A stretch of DNA of 33,556 nucleotides, from NCBI RefSeq assembly GCF_001187535.1, contig NZ_LFIO01001217.1, positions 1 to 33,556 on the forward strand. The letters run 5' to 3'. The stretch comes from Rhizobium ecuadorense. GTDB lineage: Bacteria > Pseudomonadota > Alphaproteobacteria > Rhizobiales > Rhizobiaceae. Positions 1 through 7,082 of the stretch are shown here, in pieces. A model generated the notes under the pieces. It worked only from the letters and a program-made list of their open reading frames with translations, did no database searches and had not been told where the DNA came from. The translations under genes and the position numbers were made by a program. Each line of letters begins with the position of its first letter. Position 1 is the stretch's first letter.

Positions 1-59
1 GGTCGAATGATGGGCTGCTGATTGAGATCGAGGTTCCTTCGGCCTTGTCCACCGGGTAA
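1..59 (+). other. Possible 3' end of a truncated gene
   Basis: Read from base 3, the first 18 codons are open and end in TAA at 57-59, so this could be the tail of a gene that begins before the window. The minus strand is also open from an ATG at 64-62 and would run out of the left edge. Nothing here identifies a family and neither strand has a clear ribosome site. I cannot tell which, if either, is coding. Confidence 0.2.
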
Positions 60-312
60 GGCATGTGGCACAGCCGCTTCGCTCACGACAGCTGCGAACC
101 ACCAAACTTGTCGCGCGGCCCATTATCCGAACTGAGATCAGTGGCCGCATTTCCCTTCTCGAATTTGAACAGCCTTCAGATTGCCGACTTGGCAGTTGTA
201 ATTCCGTAAATACCTCTTATGCCACGCGCCGGCTGAAAAGACGGGGTCAACGGTTCGGATTCTTTTAAGGCGATAGAGCCAGCATCCTCGCTTGCGGCCC
301 GTTCTCTCGACA
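60..312. other. Left intergenic region, no convincing gene
   Basis: This stretch has an open frame of 67 codons at 65-268, but the translation is rich in Arg and Ser, has no recognisable motif and no ribosome site. I see no tRNA or repeat in it. It precedes the palindrome that leads into the nucleotidyltransferase-fold gene. Confidence 0.4.
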
Positions 313-341
313 GTTATACTGTTTTTGAAAAACAGTATAAC
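313..341. promoter_or_regulatory. Perfect 29-nt palindrome, candidate operator
   Basis: The left arm GTTATACTGTTTTT (313-326) and right arm AAAAACAGTATAAC (328-341) are exact reverse complements around a single G. It ends 15 nt before the ATG at 357, the usual place for an operator or the 5' stem of a leader. It contains TACTGT and ACAGTA, but CTGT and ACAG are 9 nt apart, so it does not match the enterobacterial LexA spacing, and it is not the alphaproteobacterial LexA motif. The regulator is unknown. Confidence 0.6.
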
Positions 342-356
342 GCCGGGGTCCAGCTT

Positions 357-1451
357 ATGAAGTCCATCGACCTCATGTATCAGACGATGCTCGCCGAGCT
401 AGGTCAGCGCTCGCTCGACGCTGCTTGGACGGCCGATTTTCCTTCGGAGGGTCGGTTCACCCCGGCGAACATCAAAGGGCGCAGGTACTGGTACTTCGAC
501 ATACCAGATGGACGTGGCGGTACGAAACGTCGTTACGTCGGTTCTGCTGACGATCCGGACATCGCGCAGCGCGTAGCTGATCATAAGCGGGACAAGGACG
601 ATCTACGCGCTCGCAGGCGCCTAGTAAATACCCTGACCCGCGAAGGCGGGATGATCGCCCCTGACGCCATGTCGGGTGACATCGTCGAGGCTCTTGCCGA
701 CGGCGGTCTCTTTCGGCTCCGGGGTGTTCTCATCGGTACGGTGGCCTTTCAGTGCTACTCAGGAATGCTGGGCGTCCGCCTTCCCATGGCTGCAATCCTG
801 ACCGGCGATGCGGACATCGCCCAGGACTATGCCATCAGTCGGGAGGTTGAAGACAGTCTGCCTCCGATCGTTGAGCTGCTGCAGAGCGTCGACGCCAGCT
901 TCCGGCCAGTTCCACATCGATCGGGATCCGCGGGCTCGTCGGCGTTTCAGAATGCCGACGGCTACAGGGTTGAATTCCTGACGTCGAACCGTGGGTCGGA
1001 TGACTACATCGACCAGCCGGCGAAGATGCCCGCCCTTGGTGGCGCCAGCGCGGATCCACTACGCTTTCTCGACTTCCTCATAAGGGAACCCGTCAGGACA
1101 ATGCTGCTCCACCGAAGCGGTGTCCCGGTCGTCGTCCCTGATCCGTCCCGGTATGCGATCCACAAGCTCATAGTCGCCAGCCGCCGACACACTGACGGGC
1201 AAGGGCCGGCGAAGCGAGAGAAGGATGTTCGTCAAGCTGCGCTACTCTTTGAAGCCCTGCAGCAGACAAGGCGATCTGCCGACTTGGCGCTCGTCTACAA
1301 CGAAGCATGGGAGCGCGGGCCAGCGTGGCAAGAAGGTATTCGAACCGGGGCGGGAATGCTGCCGGCACAAGATGCCGAGCGGTTCAACGCGGTCCTGATC
1401 GAGGGCGCAAAAAAAAACCGCGAAGAAATTGAACTTCCGTTTGGAGAATAG
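357..1451 (+). CDS. GSU2403-family nucleotidyltransferase-fold protein
   Basis: The 364-aa protein resembles the GSU2403/NTP_transf_8 type of nucleotidyltransferase-fold proteins. It has an N-terminal basic region, with WYFDIP and RRYVG around residues 45-62, then the fold core. In the core, RGVLIGTVAFQ (122-132) supplies the Gly-Thr turn and DAD (151-153) the paired metal-binding acids. VEF near 205-207 may give the third carboxylate, and the segment SRYAIHKLIVASRR follows near residue 270. The acids look intact, so it may be catalytically competent, but the substrate of this family is not known to me. It stands alone behind a perfect palindrome with no partner antitoxin, so calling it a toxin would be speculation. 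The downstream gene is separated by about 270 nt and is probably a different unit. Confidence 0.75.
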   Translation: MKSIDLMYQTMLAELGQRSLDAAWTADFPSEGRFTPANIKGRRYWYFDIPDGRGGTKRRYVGSADDPDIAQRVADHKRDKDDLRARRRLVNTLTREGGMIAPDAMSGDIVEALADGGLFRLRGVLIGTVAFQCYSGMLGVRLPMAAILTGDADIAQDYAISREVEDSLPPIVELLQSVDASFRPVPHRSGSAGSSAFQNADGYRVEFLTSNRGSDDYIDQPAKMPALGGASADPLRFLDFLIREPVRTMLLHRSGVPVVVPDPSRYAIHKLIVASRRHTDGQGPAKREKDVRQAALLFEALQQTRRSADLALVYNEAWERGPAWQEGIRTGAGMLPAQDAERFNAVLIEGAKKNREEIELPFGE

Positions 1452-1720
1452 GCTGGCTTCCGCTTCGAAAGAAGCAGTTGATTTAAATCGAAGTGGCGGA
1501 GACAAATATGGTGCCGAGAGTTCGATTCCGCTCAAGACGCCGGAGCGTCTTTTATGGCTCTGATGACGGTTCCTTGGCTTCAAAAATCCGCAGCCGGTCT
1601 ATTGCGTCGACGCAGGACGCCATTGGCTCAATCAATTTGATGGAGCCATGCGCAAGCATTGACTCTAAGGCTAGTATAATTAATACTATTCAACTTCTGA
1701 TGGGCGCGGAGGAAACACCT
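1452..1720. promoter_or_regulatory. Leader with TATAAT and imperfect palindrome
   Basis: This gap before the small glycine-rich protein has a perfect TATAAT at 1675-1680, sitting in an inverted repeat TAGTAT (1672-1677) / ATACTA (1683-1688). A TTGACT at 1659-1664 is only 10 bp upstream, too close for a normal -35. GGAGG at 1709-1713 is a strong ribosome site 7 nt before GTG at 1721. The AGTATAA in the repeat also occurs in the right arm of the palindrome at 313-341. Confidence 0.35.
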
Positions 1721-2041
1721 GTGGTTAAACTCGTTAAAATCAGTGATGCTTGGTATACCGAGTTTTCTGGTAATCTCTTTACAAGAGAAAGCCCGACCGA
1801 AGACATCACCCAATGGCAAGCGGTTAGGCAACTCAGCAGCGACAGTTTCGATAAGATTAAGAGCGAGTTCCCTGGCGTGACCGCGTCTTTTTCTGCAGCG
1901 GCAGATGGCGCAACCTACGAAAGTAACGCGGACGTTCCCCAGCATGTCCAAGAGGTAGCCATGATGGGCGGTGGTGGCGGTCCAGATAAGTACGTAACTT
2001 ATCACGCGCCTGCTGTCAGACGCGCCCGCGAGTGGCGTTAA
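1721..2041 (+). CDS. Small glycine-rich protein, candidate peptide substrate
   Basis: I chose the GTG at 1721 because a GGAGG sits at ideal spacing before it; the frame is open upstream to an ATG at 1502, but that extension is Ser/Arg-rich and lacks a ribosome site. The resulting product is 106 aa. The N-terminal 80 residues are mildly acidic and look folded (VKLVKISDAWYTEF near the start). A run of five glycines after MM lies near residue 85, followed by a basic, aromatic tail (PDKYVTYHAPAVRRAREWR) to the end. There is no Cys. The stop is 15 nt before the ATG of the SagB-like oxidase, so the two are almost certainly co-transcribed. A leader, glycine hinge and core layout would suit a modified-peptide precursor, but no family is recognised; it could instead be an accessory subunit. 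Confidence 0.55.
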   Translation: MVKLVKISDAWYTEFSGNLFTRESPTEDITQWQAVRQLSSDSFDKIKSEFPGVTASFSAAADGATYESNADVPQHVQEVAMMGGGGGPDKYVTYHAPAVRRAREWR

Positions 2042-2056
2042 CCGTCATCGACGAAA

Positions 2057-3112
2057 ATGAGTGACGAGATCGAACCGCGTGACTTTTTCGTCGTCGTGCG
2101 TGACGGCAAACTCCTTGCTTACGATTACATCGCTCAACGCCAGTTTCATATCAGTCTCGATGCATTGGCGGTCCTGCTTGGTGGTCCTAAATTGGGACAG
2201 GAACAGGCGGCAGCTCAAGTTAAGCGCGCCGGTTTGAACCACGCATTCAGAGTCCCGTGGGATTGGGATGCTCTTTCTCAGATTTTCCATTTTGGGACTT
2301 ATCTGCGACGATCCGCGGAATCGGATGCTACCCACGAGGAGAGCGCACGTCGATATGTGGAGAACTGCGAGGGCATCATGGACGCGCTGCCCGGCGACGC
2401 TTTCGCCACAGTGCGCGGCGTCGAGCCGATCGATCTTGGCGAGGATTCGGTCGATGACCTCGGAACACTCAAAGACGCACTTGAGCGGCGAATAACAACT
2501 CGACGGTTCACCCGACAGCGATTGCAATTTCGGGCGGTGGCGACCGTAATTCGCAACGCGTTCCGATATCGCGAGCACGATGGGGACGCATATAAGAAAA
2601 TGGGGATGTTTACGCCGACGAAGCGTCGGGCCGCGCCTTCGGGAGGATCCCTTCAAAGCTGTGAATGTTACCTGATTGCCGATCGCGTCGCAGATCTTAA
2701 CGCCGGCATTTTCCACTACCAATCACACAACGACCATCTGGCACGTGTCGCTGACCTAGCGGACGATTTCAGTTTCGCGCGTCTTTTTGGGGATCAAGGT
2801 TTTTCCGACGACGTGAGCGCCGCAATCATCATAACCTGCCGCTTTGACAAGCTGATGTGGAAATACAGAAATTCTCGGTCATACCGCGTCGCATTATTAG
2901 ACGCGGGTCACCTGTCGCAGGTGGTACAGATGGTCGCTACGTCTGTTGACATCCGGACGTGGCCGACTGCGGCGTTCTACGATCAAGATGTTTCTACGAT
3001 ATTAGGGCTCCAGCCAAGCAACATCGAATATCCTCTGATGGTAATTGGGCTTGGCAGTGGAAATCCTAACCCTTTTGACCGTGACTTGGGAGACGGATTT
3101 TCTTCGGTTTAA
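2057..3112 (+). CDS. SagB/McbC-type FMN-dependent oxidase
   Basis: The 351-aa protein carries the signature of the SagB/ThcOx branch of the nitroreductase superfamily. After an N-terminal domain with FHFGTYLRRSAE (78-89), the flavin domain has RRITTRRF (144-151), PSGGSLQ (194-200), GIFHY (217-221), WKY (268-270), RSYRVALLDAGH (274-285) and a C-terminal VIGLG. The Lys-Tyr pair at 269-270 matches the motif reported as important in azoline dehydrogenases such as McbC. These enzymes normally use FMN to oxidise azolines to azoles in peptides made by a YcaO/E1-like cyclodehydratase. No such partner is in this window, and the small protein just upstream has no Cys. Its reaction here is therefore unknown: an orphan azole-forming enzyme, another peptide oxidation, or a reductase are all possible. 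Confidence 0.8.
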   Translation: MSDEIEPRDFFVVVRDGKLLAYDYIAQRQFHISLDALAVLLGGPKLGQEQAAAQVKRAGLNHAFRVPWDWDALSQIFHFGTYLRRSAESDATHEESARRYVENCEGIMDALPGDAFATVRGVEPIDLGEDSVDDLGTLKDALERRITTRRFTRQRLQFRAVATVIRNAFRYREHDGDAYKKMGMFTPTKRRAAPSGGSLQSCECYLIADRVADLNAGIFHYQSHNDHLARVADLADDFSFARLFGDQGFSDDVSAAIIITCRFDKLMWKYRNSRSYRVALLDAGHLSQVVQMVATSVDIRTWPTAAFYDQDVSTILGLQPSNIEYPLMVIGLGSGNPNPFDRDLGDGFSSV

Positions 3113-3125
3113 GGATTGGCCCTAC

Positions 3126-3148
3126 CGTGATCATACCTCGCGATCACG
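3126..3148. terminator. Possible hairpin after the SagB-like gene
   Basis: CGTGATC (3126-3132) and GATCACG (3142-3148) form a 7-bp stem with a 9-nt loop, 14 nt past the stop of the oxidase gene. There is no following T-run, so factor-independent termination is doubtful. Confidence 0.3.
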
Positions 3149-3224
3149 AGCCGCTTTGTCCTTGTTATCTCAGGTGGAGAGGGTGCCGCGCGTTCGGTTC
3201 TATCAAGGCTCTCGCAACGAATAC

Positions 3225-3425
3225 CTAATGCGCGATGCGCATTGATGGCAGACCGGTGAGACGACAGAACGTCTCAAACCAAAACTTGTAGTCTTCGTTT
3301 CGTTGATCTGTGCGAGCCTGAAGGGCGCAGTAGGCGACAGCGGTCGCGGCTTCGGCGCCAAACAGCTCGATCGCAGCTTCGGCGGCGGTATCGGGATCGC
3401 TAATGTTTGCGAACATGCCCTTCAT
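3225..3425 (-). CDS. Small protein coupled to the DNA ligase
   Basis: This 66-aa product is rich in Ala, with DPDTAAEAAIELFGAEAATA near the N-terminus followed by DYKFWFETFCRLTG. Its ATG (3425-3423) overlaps the TGA of the ligase gene (3424-3422) as ATGA, the classic arrangement for translational coupling. It is probably a small helical cytoplasmic protein. I have the impression that similar short proteins occur in rhizobia, but I do not know a function. The coupling suggests it is made with the ligase and might act with it. Confidence 0.65.
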   Translation of the reverse strand: MKGMFANISDPDTAAEAAIELFGAEAATAVAYCALQARTDQRNEDYKFWFETFCRLTGLPSMRIAH

Positions 3426-4477
3426 GTCGATTCCCTGCCAATTCGATAGACTGCCGCATTATCCTGTCTTTCACGCAGGCCTTTGTATGAGGGATGCCGA
3501 AGTTTTCCGTCATCCGTCCAAGCGCGATACTCGATTTCAGCAATTAGGGTGGGCTGAACCCAGATAGCGCCCTTTCGCTTCAGCTCCACGGGCGGTTTCG
3601 CCGCCTTGATCTTATCGAGGTCCTGCCGGAGACGGGCGGTCTCGCGTTCTTTGAAACCGGTGCCTACGCCGCCGACATAGACGAGATCGTTATCGGAATA
3701 AGCGGCGAGCAATAATCGCCCAATACCGCCCAACGCCGCCGCGGAGGTTTCATAGCCGACGATGAAAAAGCTGTCGCTTAGGACGCATTTGATCTTGAGC
3801 CAGTCACCGAGACGGCCCGATCGGTAGGGCGCATCGAGCTTCTTCGCAATGAGTCCTTCGAGCCCGTGCTCGCAGGCTGACGCGAACAACTCGTCACCAT
3901 CGGCCTCGATCGCTTCGGAAAGCCGGATGGCGCCGAAACTGTCCGCCGGAATGATGCTCTCGAGCATCTGCCGGCGCTCGGAGAACGCCATTCGCCGGAG
4001 ATCATGCCCGTCGAGGTACAGGATGTCGAAGGCGAAGAAGATCGCTTCATCGGCACTTCGTTTGCCGCCGCGCCCGCCAAGCGCCTGCTGCAAGGCGCCG
4101 AAATCGGAGCGGCCCTGTTCATCGAGCACGACGGCCTCACCGTCGAGGACCATCGTTCCGCCTAGCCACGCCGCCCCCTGCGCGACGGAGGGGAACCGAT
4201 GCGTCCAATCGTGGCCACCCCGAGTGATGACCCGAACGCGCGTTGGTTCGACGTGGATCGCGAGCCGATAGCCGTCCCATTTCACCTCGTAGATCCATTG
4301 CGGGCCTTTGGGCGGTTTCGACGCGAGGAGCGCCAGGCATGGCTCGACACGATCTGGCATCGGATCGAACGGCAATAACGGCTGCTTTGGGTCGCGCGGT
4401 TTTCGTGCGCGGCTTCGAAGCGAGGCTTCGGCGGCGCCCAATAGCGGTTGCGTCTTCTTTCCTGGCGGCTTGGTCAT
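3422..4477 (-). CDS. ATP-dependent DNA ligase (LigD ligase-domain type)
   Basis: The 351-aa protein is a stand-alone ligase of the LigD/LigC type, joining nicks or ends with ATP, probably in Ku-dependent end joining or other repair. EVKWDGYR (64-71) is motif I, with Lys66 as the residue that becomes adenylylated. DGE (112-114) is motif III, FAFDILYLDG (148-157) motif IV, and EGLIAKK (207-213) with WLKIK (226-230) motif V. The C-terminal OB fold ends with a motif VI-like RHPSYKGLRE. No polymerase or nuclease domain is attached, and no ku gene is in the window. The N-terminal 35 residues are a basic linker. The start has no strong ribosome site, so translation may begin slightly later. The small downstream gene overlaps by 4 nt. 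Confidence 0.9.
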   Translation of the reverse strand: MTKPPGKKTQPLLGAAEASLRSRARKPRDPKQPLLPFDPMPDRVEPCLALLASKPPKGPQWIYEVKWDGYRLAIHVEPTRVRVITRGGHDWTHRFPSVAQGAAWLGGTMVLDGEAVVLDEQGRSDFGALQQALGGRGGKRSADEAIFFAFDILYLDGHDLRRMAFSERRQMLESIIPADSFGAIRLSEAIEADGDELFASACEHGLEGLIAKKLDAPYRSGRLGDWLKIKCVLSDSFFIVGYETSAAALGGIGRLLLAAYSDNDLVYVGGVGTGFKERETARLRQDLDKIKAAKPPVELKRKGAIWVQPTLIAEIEYRAWTDDGKLRHPSYKGLRERQDNAAVYRIGREST

Positions 4478-4661
4478 GCCGGCAGTGCACCAGAGTGGAT
4501 CTGAAGAGTCGAGTCCTTCAGCCGAGTGATCGCGAGGGATTACTCACGCAATGCCGGCGCGACGAGACCACGGGGATCGCTAATGCCAGCACTCGTCTAT
4601 ACGGCTTTCCGGAACCGGCAAACAAACCGTTGGAGCGAGGCAATATTGCTGCCGCGGGGGA
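4478..4661. other. Gap between ligase and SRAP gene
   Basis: Both flanking genes read leftward. The gap carries no convincing ORF, hairpin or LexA box. A ligase promoter must lie here or further upstream, but I cannot point to one. Confidence 0.3.
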
Positions 4662-5252
4662 TTACCCAACCTGTTCCACAGTGAGGGTGCCCGCGGCAAG
4701 CGGCTTGATCAACGATGTTGCCGAAACGGTCGGATCGAGCCAGCCGGCCCAGGCGTTGCGCTCGAGGATAACGATCTGCCGGTCGTGGTACGGTGCGATG
4801 TCCGGACCCGGCTCCATCGTCAACATGGTGAAGGCTTGGCCGACCTCCGGCGTTTCGCGCCAGATGCCGGCGATGCAGAAGATCGCCTCGTCCTTCTTCG
4901 TGAGCAGCCACTTGTCCTTGCGCTTCTTTTTCGGGTCCGTTGGTTCCGTGAACTCGCAAAAGCCGTCGGCAATAATCAGGCAGCGATTGGAGGTGAACTC
5001 CCGACCGTCCGACCGGAAATTATACACCGGCCGCTTATTCGGTCCGGGCCAGCTCCAGCGCCGCTGCACGAGCTCGGTCTCATCGCGGGCTCCGTCGATC
5101 GACCTGACGATGGGGCCGGCGTCGGTGATCTTGATGTCCTCGCGCGCTTCGAGGTTCGGTATGCCTTCACCAAAGCGGATCCTGATCTTCAGATCGGCGA
5201 AGTCCTTTACGATCGAAGCTGCGTCCACCATCAGCCGATAATCATTGCACAT
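4662..5252 (-). CDS. SOS response-associated peptidase (SRAP/HMCES family)
   Basis: The 196-aa protein has the complete SRAP active-site set. Cys2 lies right after the initiator Met and is the residue that cross-links to abasic DNA. The other elements are YNFR with Asn78, CLIIADGFCE with Glu100, and PYHDRQ with His156. YedK/HMCES proteins bind single-stranded DNA and form a thiazolidine link through Cys2 with abasic sites, shielding them from breakage. A KKKRKDK stretch near 108-114 adds basic charge to the loop after the catalytic Glu. The gene is divergent from a second SRAP-like gene, and a perfect LexA box lies 37 bp upstream of its ATG, so SOS induction is expected. Confidence 0.9.
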   Translation of the reverse strand: MCNDYRLMVDAASIVKDFADLKIRIRFGEGIPNLEAREDIKITDAGPIVRSIDGARDETELVQRRWSWPGPNKRPVYNFRSDGREFTSNRCLIIADGFCEFTEPTDPKKKRKDKWLLTKKDEAIFCIAGIWRETPEVGQAFTMLTMEPGPDIAPYHDRQIVILERNAWAGWLDPTVSATSLIKPLAAGTLTVEQVG

Positions 5253-5288
5253 GCGTCCCCCATTATAGCTTGGTTGCTTGGAAAAAGT

Positions 5289-5303
5289 GTTCCTGATATG
5301 TTC
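5289..5303. promoter_or_regulatory. Perfect LexA (SOS) box
   Basis: GTTC at 5289-5292, seven bases CTGATAT, then GTTC at 5300-5303: this is the exact alphaproteobacterial LexA site. It lies in the 56-bp gap between two divergent SRAP genes, so one LexA dimer could control both. It ends only 5 nt before the ATG of the rightward gene. Confidence 0.85.
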
Positions 5304-5308
5304 TATCT

Positions 5309-5806
5309 ATGATGCGCGCGAAGGTTTTCCAGTCCGACGCCCCGCTCGACGAGCGCCGCGTCATCATAAGGCGCCATGACGGCGATGTGGAGATGGTGGA
5401 ACTTCCATGGGGGCTGCGTCCCCGCGACGGCGGCCCGCGTGCCGTCAATGTCGTCCGATCGGAAGGGCGGACGTTCCCGAGCCACCGCTGCCTGGTGCCG
5501 GCCTCGGAGTTTCGCCACAAGAACCTAAGCTTCTCGCTCGCCAACGGCGATTGGTTTTATTTCGCGGGGATCTGGCGGCCGGCGTTCGATAAATGGCCAG
5601 AGGCCTATGCCATCCTGACCATCGAGGCGAGTGCCGATATCGCGCCAATTCACGACCGGCAGATGGCAGTGCTGACACGCGATCAACGCATGGCCTGGCT
5701 GGACGGTCTTGTCCCCGAAGAGGAAATCCTGCGGCCACCGCCGGCGGGGACTTTCCGAGTTAAGCGCCAGGCCGGCGCGCTTGCCCAGTCGATGCTGGCG
5801 GTCTAA
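5309..5806 (+). CDS. Degenerate SRAP-family protein without Cys2
   Basis: The 165-aa product follows the SRAP fold: WGLRP (34-38), NVVRSEG (47-53), RCLVPASEF (60-68), FAGIW (85-89) and PIHDRQ (113-118, His115). The hallmark Cys2 is absent: the protein starts MMRAKVFQ, and an in-frame TGA at 5294-5296 prevents extension to an MC start. The catalytic Glu position, nine residues after the conserved Cys in RCLVPA, is His70 here instead of Glu. It therefore probably cannot form or resolve the abasic-site cross-link by the known mechanism, and may act as a binding-only or regulatory paralog. The LexA box immediately upstream implies SOS control. No ribosome site is visible, so the transcript may be leaderless. 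Confidence 0.8.
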   Translation: MMRAKVFQSDAPLDERRVIIRRHDGDVEMVELPWGLRPRDGGPRAVNVVRSEGRTFPSHRCLVPASEFRHKNLSFSLANGDWFYFAGIWRPAFDKWPEAYAILTIEASADIAPIHDRQMAVLTRDQRMAWLDGLVPEEEILRPPPAGTFRVKRQAGALAQSMLAV

Positions 5807-6930
5807 AGCGCCAACCGCAACTGCGGCTCAGCTGTGGAGGCCGTCCGTTCCAGTGAGGACAGCGAGACACCGAGCAGGCGAATGCCCTTTCGGGGCGGAA
5901 AGATCGACGCCAGCAGAAAGCTGACGATGTCCTCCAGATCGCCGATCGCCGCCAGAGGGACCGGAACCGTCTTGCTGCGGGTGATCTGGTTGAAGTCGGC
6001 ATATTTGACCTTGAGCGTCACCGTCTTGGCGGCGATCCCGTTGGCCTCACAATAACTCCACACCTTTTCGATCAGCGGCTGAAGCCCTTCACGGGCCGGG
6101 TCGTAGGTATGGAGGTCTTGTGGGAAGGTATCCTCGGCGCCGACGGATTTGCGCACTCGGTTCGGCTTGACCTGCCGCTCGTCGATGCCGCGGGCAATGC
6201 CGTAGAAATACGGCCCCGACTTCCCGAAGTGGTCGACGAGGAACTCGAGCGTCTGCTCCTTGAGGTCGGCGCCTGTGTCGATCCCCAGCCGGTGCATTTT
6301 TTCCGCCGTTGCCGGCCCGACGCCATGGAATTTCTTGACGGAGAGGGACTCGACGAAGGCCGGCCCGTTCTTCGGCGTGATGACGGCCTGGCCGTTGGGC
6401 TTGTTGAGGTCGCTCGCCATCTTGGCGAGAAACTTGTTGTAGGAAATGCCAGCCGAAGCGTTAAGACCGGTCGCCTGCTTGATCCTGGTGCGGATCTCCA
6501 GCGCGATCTCGGTTGCGATCTCCATCCCTTTCAGATTCTCGGTGACATCGAGATAGGCCTCGTCAAGCGACAGCGGTTCGATGAGTGGCGTGTATTCGGC
6601 AAAGATCTCACGGATCTGCTGCGACACGGCCTTGTAGACATCGAAGCGGGGCGGCACGAAGATCAGCTCCGGACATTTGCGCTTGGCGGTCACCGACGGC
6701 ATCGCGGAGTGGACCCCGTATTTGCGCGCCTCGTAGCTCGCCGCCGCGACCACCCCACGGGCAGCCGATCCACCGACGGCAATCGGCTTGCCGCGCAATT
6801 CCGGATTATCGCGCTGCTCGACCGACGCATAAAAAGCATCCATGTCGACGTGGACGATTTTTCGGACGGGGGTCGAGTTCATGTCATTCATGGCGGCTTC
6901 AGCGATCGCGATCAGATCGGCTTTAGACAT
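5803..6930 (-). CDS. dinB: DNA polymerase IV (DinB)
   Basis: The 375-aa protein is a Y-family translesion polymerase. DMDAFYASVEQ (29-39) carries the first catalytic Asp29 and a Tyr34 steric gate, and SLDEAYLDV (121-129) carries the other two acids (Asp123, Glu124). The palm and fingers, the helix-hairpin-helix thumb (VKKFHGVGPATAEKM) and the C-terminal little finger are all present, and length is normal. About 24 residues precede the conserved core, so Met15 or Met18 could be the real start, but none has a good ribosome site. It converges on the degenerate SRAP gene with a 4-bp overlap at the stops. A near-consensus LexA box lies just upstream. No beta-clamp motif was confirmed by eye. Confidence 0.93.
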   Translation of the reverse strand: MSKADLIAIAEAAMNDMNSTPVRKIVHVDMDAFYASVEQRDNPELRGKPIAVGGSAARGVVAAASYEARKYGVHSAMPSVTAKRKCPELIFVPPRFDVYKAVSQQIREIFAEYTPLIEPLSLDEAYLDVTENLKGMEIATEIALEIRTRIKQATGLNASAGISYNKFLAKMASDLNKPNGQAVITPKNGPAFVESLSVKKFHGVGPATAEKMHRLGIDTGADLKEQTLEFLVDHFGKSGPYFYGIARGIDERQVKPNRVRKSVGAEDTFPQDLHTYDPAREGLQPLIEKVWSYCEANGIAAKTVTLKVKYADFNQITRSKTVPVPLAAIGDLEDIVSFLLASIFPPRKGIRLLGVSLSSLERTASTAEPQLRLAL

Positions 6931-6938
6931 TCACGTCG

Positions 6939-6953
6939 AAACAAAAAGAGAAC
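6939..6953 (-). promoter_or_regulatory. Near-consensus LexA box before dinB
   Basis: On the minus strand the site reads GTTC, seven bases, GTTT, one base off the alphaproteobacterial consensus GTTC-N7-GTTC. It ends 8 nt before the first dinB ATG, which would place it over the promoter or the start site of transcription. Position and known SOS control of dinB support it. Confidence 0.6.
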
Positions 6954-7082
6954 ATAGCAGCCTTCGGTGCGATATCAACCACTTCAAGGGACGCCTCGGG
7001 GCCTGCCGTCGAAACCATTCGCTCTCGCCTACAAATGATAGTTCCCGCAACACTTGATTAGGCCCCCAAGCTCCACCCCTGC

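Noticed and set aside
301..315. GTTC-N7-AGTT before the nucleotidyltransferase gene as a LexA site
   Set aside because: The second half has two mismatches from GTTC and overlaps the palindrome arm, so it is no better than chance.
319..335. CTGT...ACAG inside the palindrome as an enterobacterial-type LexA box
   Set aside because: The spacer is 9 instead of 8, and the rest of the window uses the alphaproteobacterial GTTC-N7-GTTC type.
4243..5241. Long rightward open frame opposite the ligase and SRAP genes
   Set aside because: It lies mostly antisense to two well-supported genes and its translation is Arg/Ser-rich with no motif.
6109..6957. Long rightward frame opposite dinB
   Set aside because: It is antisense to a complete DinB with all catalytic motifs; high-GC codon use opens this frame.
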